NCBI GenBank assembly: GCA_050313895.1
Contig: JBNPMI010000001.1
Length of the DNA stretch: 64,000 nt
Strand: one strand, 5' to 3'
Source of the DNA: JALFST01 sp022779285
Lineage (GTDB): Bacteria > Bacillota > Clostridia > Tissierellales > Peptoniphilaceae
In this document: piece by piece, positions 1 to 8,831 of the stretch
Layout: every line of letters starts with the position of its first letter
Numbering within the stretch: the first letter of the stretch is position 1
Made by a program: the position numbers and the translations under genes
The notes under the pieces: generated by a model
Databases searched by the model: none
What the model saw: only the letters and a program-made list of their open reading frames with translations
Told to the model about the DNA's origin: nothing

Positions 1-94
1 TTACTACGGTAAATAAGGTTGCTTAAATCATAGTAATGCAGTAATATATAAATTAGAAGGGCTCCTCTGCTATTTGGCGGGGGGGCCTTTCTTT
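1..94. other. Window edge, no gene; possible terminator
   Basis: No coding frame is visible here. Positions about 56-94 contain GGGCTCC, then GGGGGGGCC followed by a T-rich run, which could fold as a weak rho-independent terminator for a gene that ends before the window or for plus-strand transcripts. The stem is imperfect, so this is only a possibility. Confidence 0.3.
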
Positions 95-540
95 TTATTT
101 TTTATATCGTACAACCTTCACAATCTCTCCGTGTGATACCACAATAATATCTACATCAGATATTATCCCTATCCATTGCATTCTCTTTCGCATTTGTTCA
201 TCCAATAATTTATGGTTCAATTGTTCAGAAGTATAATCAAGCACAATGCCGCCAGGATTCGGCTGTATTTGCATCATTCCTTTTCGTATCGCCGCATTTG
301 ATGCTTTTTCGCTTTTGATCGTTTTTAATTTCCAAAATTTAGATCTCCATAAGTAGTCAGGTGCCTTTACGCCTTCCGCTGTTGACTCCGTTAATAGTCT
401 AATCCCCACCAAATTTATTATGCAGCCAATGAGCCATTTTAATTTCGTTTTGATTCGTCATAATATTATATTTCGAATCCATTTCAATTTTTCCTTCTCC
501 AGGCATTGCCTGACTTAAGCCTGCTCCTGCATTCGAAAAA
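95..540 (-). pseudogene. CdiA-like tRNase toxin C-terminal domain, frameshifted fragment
   Basis: Two overlapping minus-strand frames make one domain if a one-base shift near 402-410 (a run of four G on the coding strand) is repaired. The upstream frame carries NEIKMAHWLHNKFGG and then hits a stop at 399-401; the downstream frame continues IRLLTESTAEGVKAPDYLW, then FWKLKTIKSEKAS, AAIRKGMMQIQPNPGGIVLD and DVDIIVV to a stop at 95. This pattern (a hydrophobic pair, E/D, a WxxKT core and NPGGIVLD) resembles the C-terminal tRNA-nuclease domain found on CdiA-type contact toxins and on some phage head proteins; that match is from memory of the family. No delivery domain or immunity gene is in view. 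The fragment is most likely a dead remnant. A sequencing indel is the alternative to a real frameshift. Confidence 0.5.
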
Positions 541-880
541 TGACAGCCGAAAACTGTACCACCTTTTCTTTATCTAAAACGTTGACATAATGTCCGATTT
601 CCAATTCTGAAAATCTTTTGGAATCCGCAAGAGGAGAAAGCAGAAGGGGCGCCGTTCCGGTATAGGTTTTTCTGCTTTGGACCTCCTCTGCGGTATGCAT
701 CGCAAAATAAGCATCTCGCACATCCGATACCTTCATAAATCCATCAGTCAATTCCGGAATCCCTTCCAAATCACAATACGCTAACTGACTGAAAATAACA
801 TTGTCCACCTCGTTCAACGGATCGGCGGAAAATGCGATATCGCCTCGCCAATCCAAATAATTGAGAATATTTGCCATCAT
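515..880 (-). pseudogene. Truncated Mbeg1-like (DUF2974) protein, N-terminal part
   Basis: About 121 residues beginning MMANILNYLDWRGD, followed by NEVDNVIFSQLAY and a VVQFSAVIF segment, match the N terminus of the DUF2974/Mbeg1-like lipase-fold family as I recall it. Full-length members are roughly three times longer and continue into an FRGTD-type region; here the match stops after VQFSAVIF and the frame ends six codons later. The start at 880 is supported by GGGAG a few bases upstream; a TTG at 898 is possible but lacks a site. The downstream sequence belongs to the toxin-like fragment in another frame, so this looks like a deletion junction between two unrelated genes. Probably non-functional. 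Confidence 0.6.
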
Positions 881-908
881 TATCTCCCTGTCAACCAAAG
901 ACAGCCGC

Positions 909-1178
909 TTATTTTAAAAGCTTGTCCAGCAGCTTTTTGATTTCTTCTATTTTTTCTTCTCTCTCCTTCTCATCAGCATTCATGGACTCGAGAACACAAT
1001 GGGAAAGATGCGCATGCAGAATCAGCTTGTTCGTGGAGCGCAGGAGCGCTTCAGTCGCCAAAATTTGATTTGAGATATCCACACAATATTGATCCTCTTC
1101 CACCATTTTGATAATGCCCGCAAGCTGACCGCGTGCCGTTTTCAGCCTTTTTAGAACCTGATCGTGATCCGCCTGCAT
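909..1178 (-). CDS. csoR: CsoR-family copper-sensing repressor
   Basis: Eighty-nine residues, all helical, of the CsoR/RcnR/FrmR family. The Cu(I) ligands are visible: Cys in YCVDIS, and His and Cys in HAHLSHCV, the Cys-His-Cys pattern that distinguishes copper sensors from nickel or formaldehyde sensors. The apo-protein binds the promoter of copper efflux genes and releases it on Cu(I) binding. Its ATG shares one base with the copA stop (TAATG), so translation is coupled to copA. An operator-like sequence lies just downstream of the copA promoter, so autoregulation of the copA-csoR operon is inferred. Placing the repressor after its target is less usual than the csoR-copZA order. Confidence 0.93.
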   Translation of the reverse strand: MQADHDQVLKRLKTARGQLAGIIKMVEEDQYCVDISNQILATEALLRSTNKLILHAHLSHCVLESMNADEKEREEKIEEIKKLLDKLLK

Positions 1179-1387
1179 TACCGTATCCCCGCAAAATGAT
1201 AACCGGCATCCTCTATGGCCTTCTTCAATGTTTCCTCGGAAACCGGTTTGGAAAGCCGGATTCTCGCCTCTTTTTTCTCCAGATTCACTTCCGCATCGAC
1301 GCCATCGATCGCGTTCAATGCCTCCTCCACATGCTTACGGCAATGATCACAGCTCATTCCCTCTACTTGAATGGTTTTCTCCGTCAT
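1178..1387 (-). CDS. copZ: Possible CopZ copper chaperone made by internal initiation within copA
   Basis: The last 69 codons of copA start with an ATG (codon 773) preceded by AGGAGG and a five-base spacer, a near-ideal ribosome binding site in the same frame. The product MTEKTIQVEGMSCDHC... would be a 69-residue HMA-fold protein, the usual size of free CopZ, which carries Cu(I) to CopA. The linker just before it is the kind of variable sequence expected if a copA stop codon had been lost and the two genes fused. The same mRNA may therefore give both the fusion and a free chaperone. This is an inference from the sequence; no expression evidence is available. Confidence 0.5.
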   Translation of the reverse strand: MTEKTIQVEGMSCDHCRKHVEEALNAIDGVDAEVNLEKKEARIRLSKPVSEETLKKAIEDAGYHFAGIR

Positions 1388-3703
1388 TACGTCCTCCTGA
1401 TTCTCTTGATGATTTGCTTCTTCTCTATTCTCTCCGTCCTCGCTTCTCCGATGAATTCGAAAGGTATTCAGGCGAAGGGCATTCGTTACCACAAAGATGG
1501 ATGACAGGCTCATCGCAGCAGAAGCGATCATCGGATTGAGCGTCAAGCCGAAAGCATGGTAAAAAACGCCGGCTGCAACGGGGATCAAGATCACGTTGTA
1601 AAAAAATGCCCAAAAGAGATTCTCTTTGATATTCCGCATGGTCGCCTTGGAAAGCTCAATGGCACCTACAACATCCATGAGATCGCTTTTCATAAGGACA
1701 ATATCCGCTGCATCCATCGCAATATCGGTTCCTGCTCCGATTGCGATACCCACATCGGCACGTGCAAGCGCAGGTGCATCATTGATGCCGTCACCGACCA
1801 TTGCCACCCTTTCCCCATTATCTTTATAGCTGCGAACGATCCTCTCCTTATCCTCCGGAAAAGCCTCCGCAACGGTATCGTCCAAATGAAGAGGGCGAGC
1901 AATCGCCTCCGCCGTCCTTGTATTATCACCCGTGAGCATAGTGACACGTACGCCCATCTTGTGCAAGGCCTCAATCGCTTCCTTCGAGCTTTGTTTTACC
2001 GGATCCTGTACAGAGATGATTCCGATGACTCCGCTTCGGTTCGCAAAATAGAGATTTGTCTTGCCCTCCTGCGCCAGCCTCTCGGCGATGCGTTCCGGCT
2101 CCTTCGTTTCATAGCCCAAGGACTTCATATATGCAATATTCCCCGCAAAATACCTTTGGCCATTGATATCCGCTTCAATTCCGCGCCCGGGCACATTCGT
2201 GAAATTCTTGCCCGTAATAAAGGAAATATCCTCTTTCTCGGCACGGGAAAGAATTGCACTTGCCAAAGGGTGTTCCGAAGGTGCTTCTATCGAGGAGGCG
2301 ATTTGTAACAGCTCCTGTTCGCTCTGATCCGTCAGACAGATGATATCCGTCACCTCAGGTTTTCCCTCCGTAATCGTACCGGTTTTGTCCAAAACGACTC
2401 TATCCACGGAATGCAGCAGCTCAAGAGCTTCTGCAGACTTGATAAAAATCCCCATGCCTGCGCCGCGTCCCGTTCCCACCATAATGGCTACCGGAGTTGC
2501 CAATCCGAGCGCACAGGGGCATGAAATCACCAGTACCGAAATTGCGATCGTAAGTGCAAACTCAAAGCTTTGGCCCAACACAAGCCAAATTCCCATAGCC
2601 GCAAGAGCAATCGTGATCACAACAGGGACAAAAACGCCTGCGATTTTATCCGCCAGTTTTGCAATGGGCGCTTTTGTGGCATTGGCATCCTGTACCAGCT
2701 TGATGATCTTGGAAATTGCAGTATCCTCTCCCACCTTTTCCGCTCTCATCAAAAAGGATCCTGATTTCACCAAGGTGGATCCGACAACGCTGTCGCCCTC
2801 GCCTTTTTCAACAGGAATGGATTCTCCGGTAATCGCTGCCTGATCGATGCCGGCGCTTCCCTCAATCACAACTCCGTCCACGGGTACTGCCGTGCCGGGT
2901 TTGACACGAAGTACATCACCGACTCTTACCTCCTCCAGCGGAACTATCGATTCCTTTCCATCTCTGACGCGAATCGCCGTTTTGGGCGCCAGATCCATTA
3001 AGCCTCGAATCGCCTCCGTGGTTTTTTTCTTGCTTCTCTCTTCCAAATATTTTCCAAGCGTAATCAGCGCCAAAATCGTGGCCGAGGATTCGAAATACAG
3101 AGAATGCATATAATGCTGTACCAGAGCCAGGTCCCCATGCCCCGTTGCATACGCCATGCGATAAATCACATAAATACCGTAGGCAAAGGCCGCCGAGGAA
3201 CCGATGGCAACAAGGGAATCCATGTTCGGCATACGCTTCCATAAGCCGCGAAATCCGCCGATATAGTATTTACGATTTACAATAAGAATCGGAAGCGAAA
3301 GCAGAAATTGCGTAAACGCATACAGTACAGCATTTTCAGCTCCCTTAAAAACATTCGGAATGGGCAGGCCGATCATCTCTCCCATCGCGAAATACATCAA
3401 GGGAATGAGAAAGACAAATGAGACAACAAGGCGAAAACGCATATGGCTTTCATCGGAGGTCTCTACCTCCTTGACATTCGTCTTTATTCTTTTTTCCCTT
3501 ATTTTTGAAACAGCTTCATACCCGGCGCCGTGAACAGCCCTTTCAATTGCGTCATCCGAAACAGTGTCCGTATCCACAACCATTGAATTGGTAAGAAGGC
3601 TTACGTTGACATCTCGTATACCTTCCAGCCGTCGAACCGATTTCTCTACATTCAGCGCACAGGAGGAGCATGTCATACCATGAACATCAAATTCTTTTTT
3701 CAT
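1178..3703 (-). CDS. copA: Copper-exporting P1B-type ATPase CopA with C-terminal CopZ-like domain
   Basis: The 841-residue protein exports Cu(I) across the cytoplasmic membrane. It has an N-terminal metal-binding domain (CxxC at 12-15), eight expected membrane segments, the actuator TGE at 292-294, the ion-binding CPC at 395-397, the phosphorylated DKTGT at 439-443, the SEHPLA motif near 477 and GDGIND at 637-642. After the last membrane segments comes an acidic, Glu/Asn-rich linker (about 753-772) and a second heavy-metal domain with GMSCDHC (CxxC at 785-788). A C-terminal metal domain is uncommon in CopA, which usually carries such domains only at the N terminus. The start has GAGGAG upstream. 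The gene leads a copA-csoR operon with its own promoter and operator. Confidence 0.96.
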   Translation of the reverse strand: MKKEFDVHGMTCSSCALNVEKSVRRLEGIRDVNVSLLTNSMVVDTDTVSDDAIERAVHGAGYEAVSKIREKRIKTNVKEVETSDESHMRFRLVVSFVFLIPLMYFAMGEMIGLPIPNVFKGAENAVLYAFTQFLLSLPILIVNRKYYIGGFRGLWKRMPNMDSLVAIGSSAAFAYGIYVIYRMAYATGHGDLALVQHYMHSLYFESSATILALITLGKYLEERSKKKTTEAIRGLMDLAPKTAIRVRDGKESIVPLEEVRVGDVLRVKPGTAVPVDGVVIEGSAGIDQAAITGESIPVEKGEGDSVVGSTLVKSGSFLMRAEKVGEDTAISKIIKLVQDANATKAPIAKLADKIAGVFVPVVITIALAAMGIWLVLGQSFEFALTIAISVLVISCPCALGLATPVAIMVGTGRGAGMGIFIKSAEALELLHSVDRVVLDKTGTITEGKPEVTDIICLTDQSEQELLQIASSIEAPSEHPLASAILSRAEKEDISFITGKNFTNVPGRGIEADINGQRYFAGNIAYMKSLGYETKEPERIAERLAQEGKTNLYFANRSGVIGIISVQDPVKQSSKEAIEALHKMGVRVTMLTGDNTRTAEAIARPLHLDDTVAEAFPEDKERIVRSYKDNGERVAMVGDGINDAPALARADVGIAIGAGTDIAMDAADIVLMKSDLMDVVGAIELSKATMRNIKENLFWAFFYNVILIPVAAGVFYHAFGLTLNPMIASAAMSLSSIFVVTNALRLNTFRIHRRSEDGENREEANHQENQEDVMTEKTIQVEGMSCDHCRKHVEEALNAIDGVDAEVNLEKKEARIRLSKPVSEETLKKAIEDAGYHFAGIR

Positions 3704-3745
3704 TTTCTCCTCGATTCATAATGATATTGGATGCGAGCGGGACGC

Positions 3746-3796
3746 TATACCCCCACCCCGTGTATGTATTCTATCTCGGTGCGGCGAAAAAAGCAA
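3746..3796 (-). promoter_or_regulatory. copA promoter with CsoR operator-like site
   Basis: On the minus strand a -35 TTGCTT (3791-3796) and -10 TAGAAT (3768-3773) are separated by exactly 17 bases. Immediately downstream, 3746-3764 reads ATACACGGGGTGGGGGTATA, a G-run flanked by AT-rich ends, similar to known CsoR operators. It would overlap the transcription start, which suits repression. Operator identity is inferred from position and resemblance. Confidence 0.6.
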
Positions 3797-4042
3797 GCAG
3801 CCATTTATAGATTTTGCGTAGAAACCGAAAATATGCGATAAAACTCAAAAAAATCGAATCTCCTCCGGATCTCTCACAAAGATTTTCGACCTCCGGAGAA
3901 TCTTACCATTGAGGATCCTGTCATCCGAATTGATGGAAAAACATGCGCCCTTGGAGTCACCTCTTGAAGTTGGATTGATCAGTCAAGCTTCAGAGGCGGT
4001 TTCACATGTTTGCACATGACAATTTTTATTTCCGCCGGCTTC
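3797..4042. other. Intergenic region between divergent copA and fbp
   Basis: No coding frame is supported. Two CTCCGGA copies (near 3863 and 3891) can form a weak hairpin. I see no riboswitch or RNA gene that I recognise. Confidence 0.4.
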
Positions 4043-4071
4043 TTTAGTTATTGCAAGGAATGATCTATAAT
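4043..4071 (+). promoter_or_regulatory. Probable fbp promoter
   Basis: A perfect -10 TATAAT lies at 4066-4071, with a weak -35 TTTAGT at 4043-4048 and a 17-base spacer. The predicted start of transcription near 4078 falls downstream of the TTG at 4051, which argues for translation from 4105. Confidence 0.5.
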
Positions 4072-4104
4072 GCAACTAAAGAACTCAATACAGAAAGGAT
4101 GATC

Positions 4105-6060
4105 ATGGAAAAGTCTATTCTCTTGAACATACTCTCACAAGAGTATCCCAATCGACGTGCCGCATATGGGGAAATCGTTCGCCTAAAGGCGCTGATGTCC
4201 CTTCCGAAAGGAACCGAATATTTTTTCAGTGACATCCATGGCGAGGATCGTGCTTTCATCCACCTGATGAGATCCGCTTCCGGAAATATCCGCAGAAAGA
4301 TTCGTGATGTCTATCGTTCCCGCTTGTCGGAAGAGGATCAAAACGAAATTGCGAGCTTGATCTACGATCCCGATTCCGCTCTGAGTGCGCGCCGCGCAGA
4401 GCTGGAGGATGAAAGATGGATACGCGATACGATATTGCGTCTGGTAGAGGTGGGACGTTTTATCTCTTCCAAATATCCACGAGCACAGATTCATAAGCTC
4501 ACACCGGATCGCTATCAGGATGTCGTGGAAGAATTCTTTTATACCAATGATGGTGAAATTGACCGGCGTCAATATTATTTTGCTATGATCGACGGCATTA
4601 TTGCGGAAGGCGCCTCCATCGACTTCATCAAGGCACTGGCGCATATGATTCAGCGCATCTGCGTAAACCATCTTCACATCGTAGGAGATCTTTTTGACCG
4701 CGGACCGGGTCCTGAAAAAATTCTGGAGGAGCTGATTCGCTTTGAAAATGTAGACGTCCAGTGGGGAAACCATGATGTGGAGTGGATGGGCGCCGCCTTA
4801 GGCAATGCGCCTTGTATGATGAGCGTAATGCGGAATGCCATTCGCTACAATACCTTTGATGCGTTGGAAGACGGCTACGGCATTCATCTTCGCGCACTCA
4901 ATGATTTTGCAGTCAAGGTTTATGGCGATGATCCGTGTGAACGCTTTGATCTGCATGTCTACGATGAAAATGTCTACAATATTATCGATCGAAAACGTGC
5001 TGCAAAGATGCATAAGGCGATTGCAATTCTTGAATTCAAGCTTGAAGGGCAGCTTTTGGAACGTCATCCGGAATACAGAATGCAGGATCGGATCGTATTA
5101 AAAAAGGTGGACTGGAAAACAATGGAATATGTGGAAGGAGATAAGAGATATCCGATGCTGGACACCCGATTTCCGACCATTGATCCGGGGGATCCTTTGC
5201 GCCTCAGTGACGAGGAAAAGGATCTGCTCAAAAGCATACGCGCTTCCTTCATGCATTCCGAGCGTCTCAAAAGACATATGCGGTTCGTGTATGCCAAGGG
5301 CAGCTCCTATCTTGCTTATAACGGCAATCTTCTTTTCCATGGCTGTCTTCCGATGAAAGAGGACGGCAGCTTTGATGTCCTCCATATCGACGGAAAAGAC
5401 TACTCCGGAAAATCTCTTATGGATTATTTGGATTACAGTGTAACGCAAGCCTTTAACGGAGATGTGGATTCCATTGAACGGCATAAGGCGGTTGACTTTA
5501 TGTGGTATCTCTGGTGCGGTCCGAAAAGCCCGATGTTCGGGAAAAGTAAAATGGCCACCTTTGAGAATTACTTTGTCGACGATTCCGCGCTGCGCAAGGA
5601 AATCTATAACCCCTATTTCCATCTGTGTAATCAGGAGGAAATTTGTGATGCCATACTCATGGAATTCGGATTGACCGACAAGCATTCTCATATTATCAAT
5701 GGACATGTTCCCGTGAAAATCAAGGACGGTCAAACTCCGATGCGGGCCAATGGCAAGCTTTTCGTTATCGACGGCGGAATTGCCAAGGCATATCAGGAAA
5801 AGACAGGCATCGCCGGATATACCCTGATTTTCAACTCTCACCACATCGCTCTGGCAGAGCATCGAGATTTCAGCTCCATCACAAATTCTCTGGAAACATA
5901 TTCTCCCCTTGTTTCAACCGTGGATCGTTACGGTCACCGCGTTTTGATCGGAGATACGGATCTGGGGAAAAAATATGAAACGAAAATAAAATACCTTCAT
6001 GCACTGATTGAAAGCTATACACGAGGAGAATTAAAAGAAAATTTCATTATAGAAAAATAG
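4105..6060 (+). CDS. fbp: Fructose-1,6-bisphosphatase class III
   Basis: This 651-residue enzyme removes the 1-phosphate from fructose 1,6-bisphosphate in gluconeogenesis. The class III (Bacillota) type uses a calcineurin-like dinuclear metal centre, seen here as SDIHGE near residue 43, GDLFDRGP near residue 210 and WGNHD near 235. Length is close to the roughly 670 residues of the Bacillus enzyme. The start ATG at 4105 follows AAAGG with a six-base spacer; the upstream TTG and an ATG at 4099 are less likely. It is a single-gene unit with its own promoter and a terminator directly after the stop, facing the glycolytic operon that ends with pyk. Confidence 0.95.
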   Translation: MEKSILLNILSQEYPNRRAAYGEIVRLKALMSLPKGTEYFFSDIHGEDRAFIHLMRSASGNIRRKIRDVYRSRLSEEDQNEIASLIYDPDSALSARRAELEDERWIRDTILRLVEVGRFISSKYPRAQIHKLTPDRYQDVVEEFFYTNDGEIDRRQYYFAMIDGIIAEGASIDFIKALAHMIQRICVNHLHIVGDLFDRGPGPEKILEELIRFENVDVQWGNHDVEWMGAALGNAPCMMSVMRNAIRYNTFDALEDGYGIHLRALNDFAVKVYGDDPCERFDLHVYDENVYNIIDRKRAAKMHKAIAILEFKLEGQLLERHPEYRMQDRIVLKKVDWKTMEYVEGDKRYPMLDTRFPTIDPGDPLRLSDEEKDLLKSIRASFMHSERLKRHMRFVYAKGSSYLAYNGNLLFHGCLPMKEDGSFDVLHIDGKDYSGKSLMDYLDYSVTQAFNGDVDSIERHKAVDFMWYLWCGPKSPMFGKSKMATFENYFVDDSALRKEIYNPYFHLCNQEEICDAILMEFGLTDKHSHIINGHVPVKIKDGQTPMRANGKLFVIDGGIAKAYQEKTGIAGYTLIFNSHHIALAEHRDFSSITNSLETYSPLVSTVDRYGHRVLIGDTDLGKKYETKIKYLHALIESYTRGELKENFIIEK

Positions 6061-6070
6061 ACAAAAAACA

Positions 6071-6096
6071 GGCGGAGCTGAGCTCCGCCTTTCTTT
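6071..6096. terminator. Bidirectional terminator between fbp and pyk
   Basis: GGCGGAGCT and AGCTCCGCC form a 7-9 bp stem at 6071-6089 followed by TTTCTTT for fbp. An A-rich stretch precedes it, so it can also serve the opposite pyk transcript, whose stop is at 6095. Confidence 0.85.
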
Positions 6097-7852
6097 ACAT
6101 GATTTGTACTTCTCCGGCATAAACAACGCCCGTATCCGCATCAATAGTAACAATATCGCCATCCTTCATCACCTTTACCGCATTTACGGCGCCGATGACG
6201 GTCGGGCGATTGTAATGAGAGCCTACAACCGCTGCCAGCGAGCTTTGTCCTCCCTCTTCGGATATAATGCCTCCCGCTCTTTCGATATAAGGGATCAGCT
6301 CCGCATCCGCAAATTTACAGACGAGAATATCCTGTGACTGGAATTTCTCTGAAATATCCCGAAGCGTGCTTCCCACACAGACGCGTCCCGTCACCATGCC
6401 GCTGCCGACGCCTTGTCCGCTGATGATAATATCACCAATCGTATGCACCTTGATTAGATTCGTAGACTGTCCCTTTCCGACAGGAATTCCGGCTGTAAGA
6501 ACGATCTGATCTCCTTCATGCACGACTCCTGTATGAAGAGCCGCCACAATCGAACGCTCGACAAGCTCATCGGTGTGCACGGACATCCTGCTCATCACCG
6601 GCATGACACCCCATACAATGGAAAGCTGATGATAGACTCGCTCATTGGGAGTACAAGCGATAATCGGCGTATCCGGACGGAATCTCGAAATCTGCCTCCC
6701 CGTAAATCCTCCCGAGGTGGAAGCGACGATCGCTGCTGCCGAAAGCTGACCTGCAATCGTACAGGCCGAACGTGCGATCGCTGTGGAGACATTCGGATCC
6801 GCTACGGGCTTTCTCTGCTCCAGAAGCTTTTTGAAATCGGGCGAGGCTTCGGTCGTTTCCGCAATGACGCGCATTTGCCGAACCGCAAGAAGCGGATAAT
6901 TTCCGGATGCCGTCTCGCCGGAAAGCATAATGGCATCTGACCCGTCCAAAATCGCATTGGCAACATCGTTGACCTCTGCCCGAGTCGGACGAGGATTGCG
7001 CTGCATGGAATCCAGCATTTGCGTTGCCGTGATCACCGGTTTTCCAAAGCGATTCGCCTTACGAATAATTTCTTTTTGTACAAGAGGCACATTTTCTGTA
7101 GGGATTTCCACGCCCAAATCTCCGCGGGCGACCATCACTCCATCCGATGCATCTAAAATGGCATCGAGGTTGTTTACGCCCTGCTGCGATTCAATTTTGG
7201 AAAAAATGAGAATATCGCCCCCGTCATTTTCTTGCAGCAAACGACGAATTTCCATAACGTCCTGTGCGGTACGAATGAATGAGGCGAAAATCATATCAAT
7301 TCCCGCTTCAATTCCGAAAAGAATGTCCGCCTGATCCTGCTCCGTCATTGCGGGAAGATGGATCTCGGCACCGGGAATATTGATTCCCTTGTGATCGGAA
7401 ATTTGGCCCTGATTTTGAACAATACAGTGAATCTCCGTGCCCTTCACCTCATGAACCAAAAGGTCTAAAAGACCGTCATCGATAAGAATGTGCATTCCTG
7501 CATGCACATCGTGCGGAAGATTTTTGTAGGAAACGGATACCATCTCCTGAGTTCCCTCCACATCCCGCGTCGTAAGCGTAAAAGGCTCCCCCTTCTGCAA
7601 GGTGATTTTTTCACCATTCTGAAAGACGCCCGTGCGAATCTCCGGTCCCTTTGTATCCAACGCAACTGCAAGCGGAATCTGCATCTCCTCACGCAGCTTG
7701 CGAATCAAACGGACTTTATTTCCCTGCTCCTCATGAGATCCGTGAGAAAAATTGAGTCTGGCAACATTCATCCCCTCTTGAATCAGCTGCCTTAAGGTTT
7801 CTTCGTCCTGAGATGCCGGTCCGATCGTACATACAATTTTGGTCTTATTCAT
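6095..7852 (-). CDS. pyk: Pyruvate kinase with C-terminal PEP-utiliser-like domain
   Basis: Pyruvate kinase converts phosphoenolpyruvate and ADP to pyruvate and ATP. The 585-residue length and extra C-terminal domain (GSGMVTGRVC, then GGIISEEGGQSSLAAVVG) are typical of Bacillus-type enzymes. The N terminus MNKTKIVCTIGPAS, the substrate segment MVARGDLGVEIP and the ITATQMLDSM helix are intact. The start at 7852 has GGAGG upstream; an in-frame extension to 7972 overlaps pfkA and has no site. The gene is last in the long minus-strand run, 19 bases after pfkA, so the two regulated steps of glycolysis are co-transcribed. Confidence 0.96.
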   Translation of the reverse strand: MNKTKIVCTIGPASQDEETLRQLIQEGMNVARLNFSHGSHEEQGNKVRLIRKLREEMQIPLAVALDTKGPEIRTGVFQNGEKITLQKGEPFTLTTRDVEGTQEMVSVSYKNLPHDVHAGMHILIDDGLLDLLVHEVKGTEIHCIVQNQGQISDHKGINIPGAEIHLPAMTEQDQADILFGIEAGIDMIFASFIRTAQDVMEIRRLLQENDGGDILIFSKIESQQGVNNLDAILDASDGVMVARGDLGVEIPTENVPLVQKEIIRKANRFGKPVITATQMLDSMQRNPRPTRAEVNDVANAILDGSDAIMLSGETASGNYPLLAVRQMRVIAETTEASPDFKKLLEQRKPVADPNVSTAIARSACTIAGQLSAAAIVASTSGGFTGRQISRFRPDTPIIACTPNERVYHQLSIVWGVMPVMSRMSVHTDELVERSIVAALHTGVVHEGDQIVLTAGIPVGKGQSTNLIKVHTIGDIIISGQGVGSGMVTGRVCVGSTLRDISEKFQSQDILVCKFADAELIPYIERAGGIISEEGGQSSLAAVVGSHYNRPTVIGAVNAVKVMKDGDIVTIDADTGVVYAGEVQIM

Positions 7853-7871
7853 ATACTCCTCCGAGATTTCT

Positions 7872-8831
7872 TCAGTTCGAAAGCATGTTTGCCATTTCGT
7901 ATAGTTCTTCATTGAAATCGTGTGGAATGGAAATTGCCTCTTCAATATGCATTGTGAAGATTTCATCGCCACGAATTCCGACGGCTACGGAGCTGGAACC
8001 GTTCATCAGAGCTTCCACCGCTTTATATCCCATCACACAGCCTAATTTTGCATCGGTAAAGCTGGGGCTTCCTCCACGCTGCACATGCCCTAAGCTGGTA
8101 ATCTTGGTTTCCACGTCCGTCTTCTCCTGAATATAATCACGAAGATCATAGGGCTCCCCGACACCCTCCGCAAGAACGATAATATGATGTCTCTTTCCGC
8201 GCTTTCGGCTGCGCAAAATTCTTTCGATAATCTCATCACGGTCATACGGGTGTTCCGGCACAATGATGCTTTCCGCTCCGCCCGCAAGCCCGGAGTATAA
8301 AGCAATGTCCCCGCAATGTCTGCCCATAACCTCAATAATGTTGGCGCGTCCATGCGAGTTGGAGGTATCGCGAAGCTTCCCGATGGACTCAATTACGGTT
8401 TCTACTGCCGTATGAAAGCCGATCGTATATGTGGTATATCCCATATCATTATCAATCGTACAGGGAATGCCTACCGTGCGAATTCCCCTCTTATGCAGAG
8501 CATGCGCTCCTTGAAAGGATCCGTCTCCTCCCATAACAATCAGCCCTTCAATGCCGAATTGCTTGAGAATCTTGACCGCTTCCTCCTGACCCTCCGGTGT
8601 CTTAAACTTCATGGAACGTGCCGAGCCTAAAATTGTGCCGCCCTTTTGTATGATATCTCCGACACTGGATACATTCATTTCATAAATATCACCGGTCATC
8701 AGGCCTTCATAGCCGTAGCGAATGCCCTTTACCCGAATCCCCTTTGCAAAGCAGGTGCGGGCAATGGCTCGAATCGCCGCATTCATTCCGGGGGCATCTC
8801 CACCGGATGTTAAGATTCCGATTGTTTTCAT
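7872..8831 (-). CDS. pfkA: ATP-dependent 6-phosphofructokinase
   Basis: The 319-residue enzyme phosphorylates fructose 6-phosphate to fructose 1,6-bisphosphate. The ATP-binding start MKTIGILTSGGDAPGMNAAIRA, the GGDGS loop, the catalytic TIDNDM segment and the substrate-binding MGRHCGD are all present, with a Gly-Asp-Gly-Ser loop indicating ATP rather than pyrophosphate use. The ATG overlaps the dnaE stop by four bases (ATGA) behind GGAGG, so it is translationally coupled to dnaE. The dnaE-pfkA-pyk order is a conserved Bacillota neighbourhood. Confidence 0.97.
   Translation of the reverse strand: MKTIGILTSGGDAPGMNAAIRAIARTCFAKGIRVKGIRYGYEGLMTGDIYEMNVSSVGDIIQKGGTILGSARSMKFKTPEGQEEAVKILKQFGIEGLIVMGGDGSFQGAHALHKRGIRTVGIPCTIDNDMGYTTYTIGFHTAVETVIESIGKLRDTSNSHGRANIIEVMGRHCGDIALYSGLAGGAESIIVPEHPYDRDEIIERILRSRKRGKRHHIIVLAEGVGEPYDLRDYIQEKTDVETKITSLGHVQRGGSPSFTDAKLGCVMGYKAVEALMNGSSSVAVGIRGDEIFTMHIEEAISIPHDFNEELYEMANMLSN

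Noticed and set aside
1556..2308. 250-codon plus-strand frame opposite copA
   Set aside because: Antisense shadow of the ATPase gene; no ribosome site or family features.
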